This document shows, one piece after another, positions 34,663 to 43,078 of a stretch of 64,000 nt of DNA. The notes under the pieces are model-generated. The model did not search any database. It saw nothing but the letters and a program-made list of their open reading frames with translations, and was not told the DNA's origin. How positions within the stretch are numbered: the first letter of the stretch is position 1; each line of letters opens with the position of its first letter. Origin of the DNA: CAYOUV01 sp963790075 (GTDB taxonomy: Bacteria > Chloroflexota > Anaerolineae > Anaerolineales > Villigracilaceae); the NCBI GenBank assembly GCA_963790075.1, contig CAWBNG010000004.1, positions 1,357,268-1,421,267 on the forward strand. The letters are read 5' to 3'. The translations under genes were made by a program, and so were the position numbers.

Positions 34663-35685
34663 CTATTCCGTGCTATCTAATGGACTGCGTACAGCTTTTG
34701 GACCTCGATTGAGGACATGAGTATAGATCATGGTGGTTTTTACATCCTTGTGTCCCAACAATTCCTGAATGGTACGAATGTCGTATCCATTTTGTAAAAG
34801 CTGAGTGGCGAAGGAATGGCGAAATGTGTGCGGGGTGACTGGCTTGTCTATTTTTACGAGCTGGGCAGCGTTACGAATTGCTTTTTGTAAAACGCCTTGG
34901 TCGAGATGATGTCGACGGATAACACCTGATAGTGGGTCGATTGAACGTTGCGAGGCGGGGAATATGTATTGCCAGGCCCATTCTTTTCCAGCATTTTTAT
35001 ATTTGATACCCAGGGCATTCGGCAGTGCGGTTTCTCCATAACCCTCGCGCAGGTCTTTGTCGTGCAGAGCTTTGACATCCTGCAGGATATGTTTTATTTC
35101 AATGGCAACCGAATCAGGGAGGATGGTGAGACGGTCGTCATCTCCCTTTCCACCACGGACGATAATCTGATGGTTCTCAAAATCAATGTCTTTGACCCGC
35201 AAACGCATACATTCCATCAGCCGTAATCCGCTGCCATAGAGAATTTTTGTCATAAGGCGCGGGGTGCCGCGCATGTGATTGATGACCGACATGGCTTCTG
35301 CGTGAGTTAGGACAGTGGGCAGACGCTTAGGGCGTGATGGATTTACAAGTCCTGGTGGCAGGATAATGTCTTGTTCCAGAACCATTCGATATAGAAAGAT
35401 GATGGCGCTGAGCGCCTGGTTCTGGGTGGATGCGGCCACTTTGCGCTCTGTGGCGAGATAGGCGATAAATTCGCGGATTTCATTTGCGCCCATGTCTTTT
35501 GGGTGGCGTTTTTTATGGAAGATGATGTAGCGTTTGATCCAGTCCAGGTAGGTTTGTTCAGTGCGATAGGCGTAGTGCTTGGTGCGCAGGGTTTCGCTCA
35601 CCTGATCGAGTAGTTTCTTGGGCTTCGACCCATCAAGATGAGTTTTCTGTATTTTTTTCGGAGATTTTGTAATTTTTTCTGACAT
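34663..35685 (-). CDS. intI: Integron integrase (IntI-type tyrosine recombinase)
   Basis: 340 residues from ATG 35685 (AGAGGA 7 bp upstream; the in-frame TTG 35691 is too close). The N-terminal core-binding domain (about 25-105) has RTEQTYLDWIKRYIIFH. Catalytic residues: Arg in YGSGLRLMECMRLRVKD, His/Arg in TPHTFRHSFATQLL, His in ELLGHKDVKTTMIYTH and the Tyr in that block. Between the catalytic boxes lies the extra IntI segment ALPNALGIKYKNAG..WQYIFPASQRSIDP, which XerC/D lack. It inserts and excises gene cassettes at attI/attC. It is transcribed away from the cassettes, the standard integron layout. Confidence 0.95.
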   Translation of the reverse strand: MSEKITKSPKKIQKTHLDGSKPKKLLDQVSETLRTKHYAYRTEQTYLDWIKRYIIFHKKRHPKDMGANEIREFIAYLATERKVAASTQNQALSAIIFLYRMVLEQDIILPPGLVNPSRPKRLPTVLTHAEAMSVINHMRGTPRLMTKILYGSGLRLMECMRLRVKDIDFENHQIIVRGGKGDDDRLTILPDSVAIEIKHILQDVKALHDKDLREGYGETALPNALGIKYKNAGKEWAWQYIFPASQRSIDPLSGVIRRHHLDQGVLQKAIRNAAQLVKIDKPVTPHTFRHSFATQLLQNGYDIRTIQELLGHKDVKTTMIYTHVLNRGPKAVRSPLDSTE

Positions 35686-35876
35686 TGCCAATCCTCTAGT
35701 GCGATGCTAAAATGAATGTGATTACTCAGCCAATTTTAACCTATCGCAGCCTATTGTCCAATTTTAGGCGTTTAGGCTGTGACTGTCTATAGTCCCTTAG
35801 GCGGTAAAACGACGGCTGAACACCGAGTTGAACGAACTTTTGTTCTATAAACAATGTAAGATGCCTGGGAAACAAA
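35686..35876. promoter_or_regulatory. attI / Pc promoter region, candidate recombination box GTTGAAC at 35827-35833
   Basis: The 190-bp gap between intI and the first + strand gene should hold attI, the intI promoter and the cassette promoter. GTTGAAC fits the GTTRRRY core. It is directly followed by GAAC, a tetranucleotide used as IS91-family target, so the insertion of the neighbouring element may have altered the site. No -35/-10 pair is clear enough to name. Confidence 0.45.
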
Positions 35877-37270
35877 ATGGCAGTGAGATCACCTGTCAAG
35901 TTCGAAGTCGCGGATATATTTCGCAAGCACTTGAAAGAATATGAGCAAGTGCACAAGTTGTCTTATGAACAGCGCCAGGCAACGCGGGCGATCATGAATT
36001 GCCGGACACCGGCATTGGGTGGCGTATTGAATAGTTGTAGCAATGGGTGTGGACATCAGGAGTTCAGCTACAAGTCTTGTAAAAATCGAAATTGTCCCAA
36101 GTGTGGAGCATTCGAAAAAGCACAATGGCTGGAAGCTCAGAAGATCTGGTTATTACCGATCCCCTATTTCCATGTGGTCTTCACGATCGATCATGTTTTC
36201 AATCCACTGGTCTGGTGGAATCAGGAAGTGATGTATTCACATTTGATCGAAACAGCCGCAAAGATATTGAAGGCATATGGTCAGCGGCATCTGGGTGGAG
36301 AATTAGGGTTCACGCTTGTCTTGCACACTTGGGGACAAACCCTACAGAAACATCCGCATGTGCATTGCATTGTGACAGGTGGTGCGCTGGTCAAGACAAT
36401 TGAAGGATATCGTTGGCAGGCTGCCAAACACAATTATCTTTTTCCTGTGGAAGAATTTTCACGAGACTTTCGCGCTGCGTTTTGCATGGGCGTACAGAAA
36501 TTGTGGCAAGCAGGCAGACTGAATACATGCGATGGCAATCTGGATGTGACCGGTATGTTGCGCAAAGCGGAAGCGACAAAGTGGGAAGTATTCATCCAGG
36601 CACCACTGTATGGACCGGAGAAATTGATCGAATACCTGGGCCGTTACGTTTTTAGGATTGCAATCAGCAATCATCGCATTCTGGGGGTGAAGCAGGGGCA
36701 GGTCACCTTCCAGTATTATGACTATCGTGAGGAGCATAGGTTCAAAGGTCAGCAAAAACAGATGACCCTTCCTGCTGTGAAGTTCATCGGTCGTTTTCTA
36801 GCACATGTACTCCCCAGTCGGTTTGTACGTATTCGGCATTTCGGCTTGCATCACGGGACTTGCCGCAAAAAGCTTCTGCAGGCTCGGCGCTTACTGGGAT
36901 TGCCCATGCAACTGCCGGTGATCCTGCAATTGAAGTTGATCGAGTGGTTGAAGCAGATCCTACAGACGGAAACGGATCCGCGTCTGTGTCCAAAGTGTGG
37001 CCAGGGGATTCTGAAACTAGGTCGGAAATTTGGACCTGTGTTGGGAGTATTTGAAAAATGGAGTTTTTCTTCGCCTTGACTCGCCTTCAGAATATCCAGC
37101 CCTTCGGTGGGATGGGTGATTTGTGCATGATCTCCAAAACCAGCCTGTTTTTGCCCATCCGCAGAGTTATTGTGTGTTCTTATTGATGGTTTTTCCTGTA
37201 GTGAATGTCCGTCCAATAAGGTTTGATGCATTGATAAGGTTATAATTAACCAACGTAAACTCCATAACAC
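35834..37270 (+). mobile_element. IS91-family (HUH) element in the first cassette position
   Basis: The element carries one transposase gene. Its limits are inferred: GAAC at 35834-35837 on the left and GTTC at 37271-37274 on the right, the latter being the usual sequence beside the origin end of IS91 elements. The right end abuts the R'' box GTCCAAC of the first attC (37275). No inverted repeats are expected for this family. Confidence 0.55.
35877..37079 (+). CDS. IS91-family rolling-circle transposase
   Basis: 400 residues. An N-terminal zinc-binding region (CSNGCGHQEFSYKSCKNRNCPKCGAFEKAQWLE, about 46-78) precedes the HUH metal motif in QKHPHVHCIVTGGAL (about 158-172), and the two catalytic tyrosines lie in LYGPEKLIEYLGRYVFRIAISNHRIL (about 245-270). 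This is the Y2 HUH layout of IS91/ISCR transposases, which nick one strand and move by rolling circle. The length is normal and no frameshift is seen, so it may be active. A C-terminal Zn-like pair (LCPKCGQGILKLGR) is also present. Confidence 0.93.
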   Translation: MAVRSPVKFEVADIFRKHLKEYEQVHKLSYEQRQATRAIMNCRTPALGGVLNSCSNGCGHQEFSYKSCKNRNCPKCGAFEKAQWLEAQKIWLLPIPYFHVVFTIDHVFNPLVWWNQEVMYSHLIETAAKILKAYGQRHLGGELGFTLVLHTWGQTLQKHPHVHCIVTGGALVKTIEGYRWQAAKHNYLFPVEEFSRDFRAAFCMGVQKLWQAGRLNTCDGNLDVTGMLRKAEATKWEVFIQAPLYGPEKLIEYLGRYVFRIAISNHRILGVKQGQVTFQYYDYREEHRFKGQQKQMTLPAVKFIGRFLAHVLPSRFVRIRHFGLHHGTCRKKLLQARRLLGLPMQLPVILQLKLIEWLKQILQTETDPRLCPKCGQGILKLGRKFGPVLGVFEKWSFSSP

Positions 37271-37274
37271 GTTC

Positions 37275-38123
37275 GTCCAACACAGCGTGAAGCTGTCGGA
37301 ACGGTGGCGGCGAGACGGCTAACTAGCTTGAACACTATCAGATAATGACTGATAGCAATGTTGTTTTTCGCCGCCATTCCGTCCGCAGCTTACGCTAACC
37401 GTTGGTGCGCCAAGCGAAGCTTGGCGTTTCTTACAGGGTGAAAGTCCCTGTTGAACAAGGCCTAACCAGCCATTCATACCGAGTGTTGCAGTTGTAAAGG
37501 AGGCGAAAGCCGAACGATACAAGTGAAGCGTACACAGGGAACCACATAGGCCACAAGGATGGCCGTACTTCCTGAAGACTTGATACAGCCCCGTTATTTG
37601 CGTCGGTGGCGAAAGCCACCCCAAAGCAGATGGCAATGACTTCAACGGTTCAGAAGCCAATACAAAGAGAGCGATTTGGTGAGCTCTTGGAGGGTCTGTC
37701 GGGGTCCATAAAGAGCGTGGCATGTGTGGAGAGAAACGTCAAGAACTTGGGAGACCCGAATGGTTCCTGCGCCAATTGTGCATTGGTTTTGTCCACCACA
37801 AGGGTGACAGGTAGGCATATCCGAAACGACAAGTAGGGTAGCCGATGGCCTTCGGGGGTCGGATCAGCTCATAGTACTCTGAGACGGGAAAGCCGTTCAC
37901 ACGGGGAAGGAGCTGACAGGGATACGCAACCCGCAAAGGAAACACAAATCGGACATGCAGGGCCGAATACCTTGTGCCAACCTCACTGCGGGAAACAAGC
38001 AATTGGTAGTCAAATAGGCTATCATACGGAAGCGAGTATCTCTGAAGAGCCCGGTGCGGTAGTTCCGCACGCCGGGATCTGTGCGGGGGGAGGGTGGGTA
38101 ACTGCCCTCCCTACCGCGACGGC
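37275..38123 (+). other. attC site 1, interrupted in its R' box by a group II intron
   Basis: R'' is GTCCAAC (37275-37281). The left arm AGCGTGAAGCTGTCGG.. pairs with the right arm ..CCGCAGCTTACGCT, leaving unpaired bases typical of attC, and the middle (about 37320-37370) forms the loop. The R' box reads GTTG at 37401-37404, then the intron, then GGC at 38121-38123; splicing rejoins GTTGGGC, a perfect GTTRRRY. Confidence 0.82.
37405..38120 (+). mobile_element. Group II intron copy 1 (716 nt, ORF-less)
   Basis: Starts GTGCGCCAAGCG and ends ..CTACCGCGAC, the GTGYG..AY ends of group II introns. Domain V is AGCCCGGTGCGG-tagtt-CCGCACGCCGGGATCT (about 38049-38083) with the catalytic AGC triad, and a domain VI hairpin (GAGGGTGGGTAACTGCCCTC) follows with an unpaired A. 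Near the 5' end the stem ACAGGG-tgaaagt-CCCTGT is clear. There is no reverse transcriptase gene, so mobility would need one supplied in trans. It is inserted in attC R', same strand as the cassettes. Confidence 0.88.
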
Positions 38124-38152
38124 AGTTCCTTTCAAATTCATATTGATGATTT

Positions 38153-39490
38153 ATGGATAAACGTCATTTTTACTGGACCAAATATGCACTGGTATTTTGT
38201 CTTGCCTTGTCTGCCTGCGCGCCTAGACAACAAATTAATGAATTGGTAACAGCAACAGTTACACCGAAATTGACAGATACGCCCCAACCCACGTTTACAG
38301 CAACTCCAACGCAAACTCCTCCATTCCCGAATAAATATGATTTTCCGTCTTGGCTAGCAGACCCTAATTATCAAGTCTTTGCAATGGTCACGGATGTTTT
38401 AGAAGATAGCAATGAGTTAACTTTTGTCAACGCAAATACACATGATAAGTTTTATATCAATGTACCCAATGCAAATATTTCACGGTATTTTTGGACACCA
38501 GATGGTAAAAGTCTAGGCTTCATCAAATCTGATTTTTTGGGTGTTTATTTGATTGACCTAAAAACTGGGAAAGTCACAGAAAACAGTATCCAAGAAAATG
38601 CTTCACAGTGTCTTGATGAGTATCAAAAAGTTAAACTGCCAGTCATAAGGTATTTTCGAGTTGAAAACTCAAACCCATCAGACCCATCCTTCTTCTGTTC
38701 AACACCACCTTTTCGTTTTTCTCAGGTAGAAAAAGACGGAAAACAAACCACAGTTTTGGAAATTCTCGAAACAGGGCAAAAGATTGAACTCTCAAGCACC
38801 AGCGAGAATGGTATAAGTTATAGATATGAGCTGTCTCCAATGCTTACCAAAGTAGCAATCTTGCAAGGGAATACTCCTGATCCAGATTTGATTTATCCAA
38901 TGGGCACAAGCATTTCAATTTACAGCTTACCTGACAGCAAGTTAATCTCATCGTACAACGGTCAGTTTTGTTCATTAAAATGGTCGCCTGATGAAAACAA
39001 AATCTTAACTACTCAGACAGATGAAACTGCATGTTATAGCAATGCAGTTCCTACGGTTCTATACCCATCAAAGGGTCGTTCCCAGCGCCTAACTATGATT
39101 GAAAATGCTCAACATTCCAAGTATTCAATCTCAACTTTCAATTGGTCTCAAGATAGCAGTTTCATTTACTATACCTATGTCAATCCAGATAGAAGTGATG
39201 TTTGTCGTTATGATCTAACCAACAATAGTATATTTTGTCCAACGAGTGGTTTCGATGAATTGAAAGAGCGCAATGTTGAATATTACGAGATTTCTCCAGA
39301 TGAAAAATTTCTGACCTTCTTATACGGTGATTCTTGTGCAGGTTGTGATTACTGGGGTGAGCCTTCGAGCGCTCTCATGAATATTGATGGAAGTGATATG
39401 TATTTTATTGGGAAGGAAATCTACCGTGCAGAAGTGAATTCTCCATATCCATATAACACTTTAGTGTGGCGTCCTCTGCCTAACCCTTGA
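38153..39490 (+). CDS. Cassette: lipoprotein with WD40/TolB-like beta-propeller
   Basis: 445 residues. Signal peptide with lipobox LALSAC (Cys about 21), a Thr/Pro stalk (TPQPTFTATPTQTPP), then repeated blade-like units: YFWTPDGKSLGFIKSD, LKWSPDENKILTTQ, FNWSQDSSFIYYTY and YEISPDEKFLTFLYG, each the W/SPDxxxL pattern of TolB propellers. It should be a surface lipoprotein that binds a protein or peptide. AT-rich compared with backbone. Gene 2 of the integron array; it starts 29 bp after the attC 1 R' end and is followed 20 bp later by the R'' of attC 2. Confidence 0.82.
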   Translation: MDKRHFYWTKYALVFCLALSACAPRQQINELVTATVTPKLTDTPQPTFTATPTQTPPFPNKYDFPSWLADPNYQVFAMVTDVLEDSNELTFVNANTHDKFYINVPNANISRYFWTPDGKSLGFIKSDFLGVYLIDLKTGKVTENSIQENASQCLDEYQKVKLPVIRYFRVENSNPSDPSFFCSTPPFRFSQVEKDGKQTTVLEILETGQKIELSSTSENGISYRYELSPMLTKVAILQGNTPDPDLIYPMGTSISIYSLPDSKLISSYNGQFCSLKWSPDENKILTTQTDETACYSNAVPTVLYPSKGRSQRLTMIENAQHSKYSISTFNWSQDSSFIYYTYVNPDRSDVCRYDLTNNSIFCPTSGFDELKERNVEYYEISPDEKFLTFLYGDSCAGCDYWGEPSSALMNIDGSDMYFIGKEIYRAEVNSPYPYNTLVWRPLPNP

Positions 39491-39510
39491 GGCTTATAGT
39501 GCTAAAAACT

Positions 39511-39545
39511 GCCCAACACAGCGTGCACAGATGTAGTGGGAAGTC
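39511..39545 (+). other. attC site 2, left half (R'' GCCCAAC)
   Basis: GCCCAAC at 39511-39517 followed by ACAGCGTGCACAGATG, an attC left arm. The matching right arm lies about 1.9 kb away (41413-41449), separated by the IS110-family element. Confidence 0.65.
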
Positions 39546-39792
39546 AAGATGTGGAAGGATTTTGTGAACAAAAAGACGAACCAAACGGATAGCAGTTCGG
39601 CTCGTCTCTTGTGTGGGGTATTCCGATTATAGCGTAAATTGGCTTTTGCCAGACCGCACAAACAACACAAAACCTCCGCCTTTGCAATCATGTGCAAAGC
39701 GTTGACACAAGTTGTATAATATTACTGAGCGACGAGCCCGCAAAACCCCTTCGTGGGTCTCCTTTTGGGAGTTCACATAATTGGGACGTCGC

Positions 39793-41025
39793 TCACTTTT
39801 TTTTCAGCAAAGCCGAAGGCGGGAGTGGGATCGGTTTCTTCGAGCCCCAGGCAATGCTGGTCAAATCACTTCCCATCTCCAGGACATCCAAGCGTTGACG
39901 CACAAATTTCGCTGTACTTTGACCAGCGGGACGATTTTCCTTTCCAACTTTGTAGGCAAACTTCAAGAGCTTCTGCGCCACCGCTGCGGGTTCTGCAAAT
40001 CGATCCGCCACCTTTTTGGTCAGGATGTGCCACACCGCGACCAGCAGTTTGCGCGCGATCGCTACGATCGCTTTGTTGCGCCCCAAACGCGGCTCCAACC
40101 GCGCCAGTTCCGCCTTCCAATGCGGATGGTTGTTCGCGGCGACTTGTGCCGCTTCGACCAGCGCCACACGCAGATCGCGCCTGCCTGCTTTGGTGATCCG
40201 TCCTGTGCGGGTCGTCAGTCCACTGTCATGCACTCTGGCACCCAGACCCGCATACCCCACCAAGTATTTGGACTCTGCAAACCGCTGAATATCCCCGATC
40301 GCCGCCCAAACCGTCACCGCTATGATCACGCCAAAACCAGACAACTGCAGCAATCTGCTGATCTGTTCGTTTTCAGCTGCTATCTTAGTCATAACTTCAG
40401 TCAGACGCGCCTGTTGTTTTTCTGCAAATTGCAAGGTCTCTAGATCGCTTTGCAGGTTCATCTTTTCCAGTTGACCCAGCGGCAAAGCCAGCCACCATGC
40501 ATTTTGTGTCGCTCGAAACGGATTCCCTTCCGGCGGAAGCAGGTGATGCCTTTGGATCACCGCATGCAGACGGTTCTTCGCCTGCGTTGAGAGACGCGTC
40601 ATCTTTTGACGTTGCGCCACCAAGCCCCGCAACTCTCGCACTTCCTGCGGCGGCACCCAAATCCCCACCAACAATCCCTTGGCTAATAGCCGAGCCAATA
40701 TCGAGGCCGCGATCTTGTCGTTCATCACCTGGGCTCTGGTGATCAGCGCCACGTGCGGCGGATGCACTACCATCACTGAGCCTGCATGCTCTGCTAGTTC
40801 ATCATAGAGCTGCCAGGTGTTGGTCGTCATCTCCAACACCACTTCATCCTGCCGCGTGAGCGTCTTTTTCATCCACGCTTCGAGATGCGCCAGTTCGACA
40901 CGCCGCGCTGGCAGCACCACTTCCAGGTTTTCGTCCACGCCCAGCGCGATCAGGTAATGCTTGTGGACATCCAGTCCGATATACCGTCCTGCACTGTGTT
41001 CTTTCAGTGTTCGAATTTCATCCAT
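39793..41025 (-). CDS. IS110-family transposase
   Basis: About 410 residues from ATG 41025 (AGGAGTATACCTCT upstream). N-terminal RuvC-like DEDD domain: GRYIGLDVHKHYLIALGVD supplies the first Asp, EVVLEMTTNTW the Glu, and NDKIAASILARLL the Asp pair region. C-terminal transposase_20 domain: LLQLSGFGVIIAVTVWAAIGD, KYLVGYAGLGARVHDSG with the catalytic Ser. IS110 enzymes are RNA-guided recombinases that use a bridge RNA from the element's non-coding end. Length is normal and the frame intact. Confidence 0.93.
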   Translation of the reverse strand: MDEIRTLKEHSAGRYIGLDVHKHYLIALGVDENLEVVLPARRVELAHLEAWMKKTLTRQDEVVLEMTTNTWQLYDELAEHAGSVMVVHPPHVALITRAQVMNDKIAASILARLLAKGLLVGIWVPPQEVRELRGLVAQRQKMTRLSTQAKNRLHAVIQRHHLLPPEGNPFRATQNAWWLALPLGQLEKMNLQSDLETLQFAEKQQARLTEVMTKIAAENEQISRLLQLSGFGVIIAVTVWAAIGDIQRFAESKYLVGYAGLGARVHDSGLTTRTGRITKAGRRDLRVALVEAAQVAANNHPHWKAELARLEPRLGRNKAIVAIARKLLVAVWHILTKKVADRFAEPAAVAQKLLKFAYKVGKENRPAGQSTAKFVRQRLDVLEMGSDLTSIAWGSKKPIPLPPSALLKKK

Positions 41026-41412
41026 AGAGGTATACTCCTGTTTATGCTGGCTGGCCTGCCAGCGGAGGTCGGGCACGTTTCTTTTTTAGGGCCGCTGTAT
41101 CACACACAGATGCGGGCTTGCTCTGAAACAGTGCAGAGCTTCCCAGTTAAGCGGATCCGAACGGGTCAGTCAAACACCCGAGCGGGCTTGTTCCTGATCG
41201 ATCATGGAACTTCCCATGCACTCTCCGACTGGACCCTAACGCAGCGTTCCCGGGTACGCGTTCCCGTTCACTGAACAATTACAGCGTATCCAAAAACGTG
41301 CCCGACTGCAACCCCGTCGGATTGCGCTTTCATGCTAACACCCGACAGGTGGGATTCGCACCGCCAAAAAGGAGTAATTCTGTGCTCGAACAATTCCCGT
41401 CAAATCAGCGTA
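41026..41412 (-). ncRNA. IS110 non-coding end, candidate bridge RNA region
   Basis: About 390 bp upstream of the transposase with no coding frame of merit. A long inverted repeat is present: GTCGGGCACGTTT..GCTGTA at 41068-41099 pairs with TACAGCG..AACGTGCCCGAC at 41280-41306, folding the stretch between into one large structure. In the IS110 group (not IS1111) the bridge RNA comes from this upstream side. The internal guide loops cannot be fixed by eye. Confidence 0.45.
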
Positions 41413-41634
41413 GTCTCGTCCCACCCACCTGCAGGTAACGCAGACCGTTGAAACTGTCGAAAAAGTCCCTTTTCAAAAATAATTTTTGAAAAGTGGGAGA
41501 GAAATGCTGAAAAGCGCCTGGTTTTGGGTGCCCCACACCACAATTTGGCAACATTTTAGTGATTTTTGAGCCTGTGGTGGGAGATTTTTATGCGCATTTT
41601 TCAAATCAAGGGTTTTTCGACAGTCTCGTTAGGC
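41413..41634 (+). other. attC site 2, right half, split by a MITE in the R' box
   Basis: TCTCGTCCCACCCACCTGC..GGTAACGCAGACC-GTT (41413-41449) is the right arm, closely matching the right arm of attC 5. R' is interrupted after GTT by a 178-bp MITE and completed at 41628-41634 as GTTAGGC. Confidence 0.65.
41450..41627. mobile_element. 178-bp MITE with terminal inverted repeats, inserted in attC R'
   Basis: Left end GAAACTGTCGAAAAAG and right end (reverse complement) GAGACTGTCGAAAAAC match over about 20 bp. GTT flanks it on both sides (41447-41449, 41628-41630) as a probable 3-bp target duplication. It contains a second internal palindrome (CTTTTCAAAAATAATTTTTGAAAAG) and no gene. Its parent transposase is not in the window. 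Confidence 0.75.
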
Positions 41635-41648
41635 ATCTGGATTAATAT

Positions 41649-42248
41649 ATGTACAACGAAGACAGTCGTGAACTTCCAGGTCCTTGGATTGATCACCCGG
41701 ATCGCAATTGGGCATTTTTGGCTCATATGCTTCTTGATGAGATTCTCGATCAACTAAACGAGGCCCGTATTGTCCTTCCTCTCTTCAAAGAAAAAAGCGG
41801 GGCGAATACTCAATCTACCGAAACTGATAAAAGATTGTGTCTCGTCTATGCCAAGTCGTTTGTCTATGCCCTGGATGCAGCCGCCCAGATCGTTAGAGTG
41901 CTTGAGAAACAGGAACAATTACCTGCACGGGCAATCGATCAGTGCAAAAAATTCTTAGCTCAGTTTGGTGAGCTTCATGAGCTCCGCAATTCGCTTCAAC
42001 ATATAGAAGATCGTCTCCGCGGTATCGGTCGAGACCGTAAAAATATCCCTAGCCAATTCCTTGTACTTGGTGGCTTTCGTAACTATACTTACTTTGGTGC
42101 AACAGTATCTGATGGACGGTATATAGAGATTGAGATCGCCGATTCGGTTCTGATTCAGGCATATTCAATCATAGAAGATCTAATTTGGTGTTTTGACTGG
42201 CTAGGCCCTGGTGAGATACGACTTGAACGTCCGGGAGCCGATGCCTAA
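41649..42248 (+). CDS. Cassette: HEPN-like protein
   Basis: 199 residues, ATG 41649, 15 bp after the completed attC 2 R' box. The protein is soluble and mostly helical. Around residues 110-130 it has FGELHELRNSLQHIEDRL, with the R-N-x3-H motif of HEPN nucleases (RNSLQH). HEPN proteins are often metal-independent RNases in toxin or antiphage systems. The stop TAA lies inside the R'' box of attC 3 (GCCTAAC), which is characteristic of cassette genes. No antitoxin-type partner gene is within the cassette. Confidence 0.7.
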   Translation: MYNEDSRELPGPWIDHPDRNWAFLAHMLLDEILDQLNEARIVLPLFKEKSGANTQSTETDKRLCLVYAKSFVYALDAAAQIVRVLEKQEQLPARAIDQCKKFLAQFGELHELRNSLQHIEDRLRGIGRDRKNIPSQFLVLGGFRNYTYFGATVSDGRYIEIEIADSVLIQAYSIIEDLIWCFDWLGPGEIRLERPGADA

Positions 42249-42363
42249 CACCGCGTGCACCCGACCGCCTATGGCGGAGGTACGCTGGCGCAATTTGCAA
42301 AGCTTCATGCTATTATGGTTGTGTACCCTTGCCAGCACCGGCGGCGGGTAACGCAAACCGTTG
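42243..42363 (+). other. attC site 3, R' interrupted by two tandem group II introns
   Basis: R'' GCCTAAC (42243-42249), left arm ACCGCGTGCACCCGACCGCC, loop, right arm GCCAGCACCGGCGGCGGGTAACGC (pairing with unpaired bases), then R' GTTG at 42360-42363. The completing GGC lies after both introns at 43822-43824. Confidence 0.85.
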
Positions 42364-43078
42364 GTGCGCCAAGCGAAGCTTGGCGTTTCTTGCAGGGTGA
42401 AAGTCTCTGCTGAACAAGGCCTAACCAGCCATTCATACCGAGTGTTGCAGTTGTAAAGGAGGCGAAAGCCGAACGATACAAGTGAAGCGTACACAGGGAA
42501 CCACATAGGCCACAAGGATGGCCGTACTTCCTGAAGACTTGATACAGCCCCGTTATTTGCGTCGGTGGCGAAAGTCACCCAAAGCAGATGGCAATGACTT
42601 CAACGGTTCAGAAGCCAATACAAAGAGAGCGATTTGGTGAGCTCTTGGAGGGTCTGCCGGGGTCCATAAAGAGCGTGGCATGTGTGGAGAGAAACGTCAA
42701 GAACTTGGGAGACCCGAATGGCTCCTGTGCCAATTGTGCATTGGTTTTGTCCACCACAATGGTTACAGGTAGGCATATCCGAAATGACAAGTAGGGTAGC
42801 CGATGGCCTTCGGGGGTCGGATCAGCTCATAGTACTCTGAGACGGGGAAGCCGTTCACACGGGGAAGGAGCTGACAGGGATACGCAACCCGCAAAGGAAA
42901 CACAAATCGGACATGCAGGGCCGAATACCTTGTGCCAACCTCACTGCGGGAAACAAGCAATTGGTAGTCAAATAGGCTATCATACGGAAGCGAGTATCTC
43001 TGAAGAGCCCGGTGCGGTAGTTCCGCACGCCGGGATCTGTGCGGGGGGAGGGTGGGTAACTGCCCTCCCTACCGCGAC
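42364..43078 (+). mobile_element. Group II intron copy 2 (715 nt, ORF-less)
   Basis: Same start GTGCGCCAAGCG and end CTACCGCGAC as copy 1. It differs from copies 1 and 3 at scattered positions, including paired changes in the 5' stem (A to G on one side, T to C on the other: ACAGGG/CCCTGT versus GCAGGG/CTCTGC) and single changes that keep G-U pairs (GGTGGCGAAAGTCACC). This shows selection on RNA structure. It is followed without any exon by copy 3. Confidence 0.88.

Larger units (their letters stand above)
39560..41412 (-). mobile_element. IS110-family element inserted in attC 2
   Basis: Contains one DEDD transposase gene and a long non-coding end. Outer limits are estimated from where attC sequence stops and resumes, not from inverted repeats. 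Inside its left end a 70-bp hairpin (GAGCGACG 39727-39734 pairing with CGTCGCTC 39785-39792) lies just after the transposase stop. IS1111-attC elements of this family are known to target integron attC sites. Confidence 0.7.

Noticed and set aside
34663..35685. Tyrosine recombinase as part of the IS91 element (some IS91 members carry one)
   Set aside because: It is divergent from the transposase, has the IntI-specific extra segment, and is followed by genuine attC sites.
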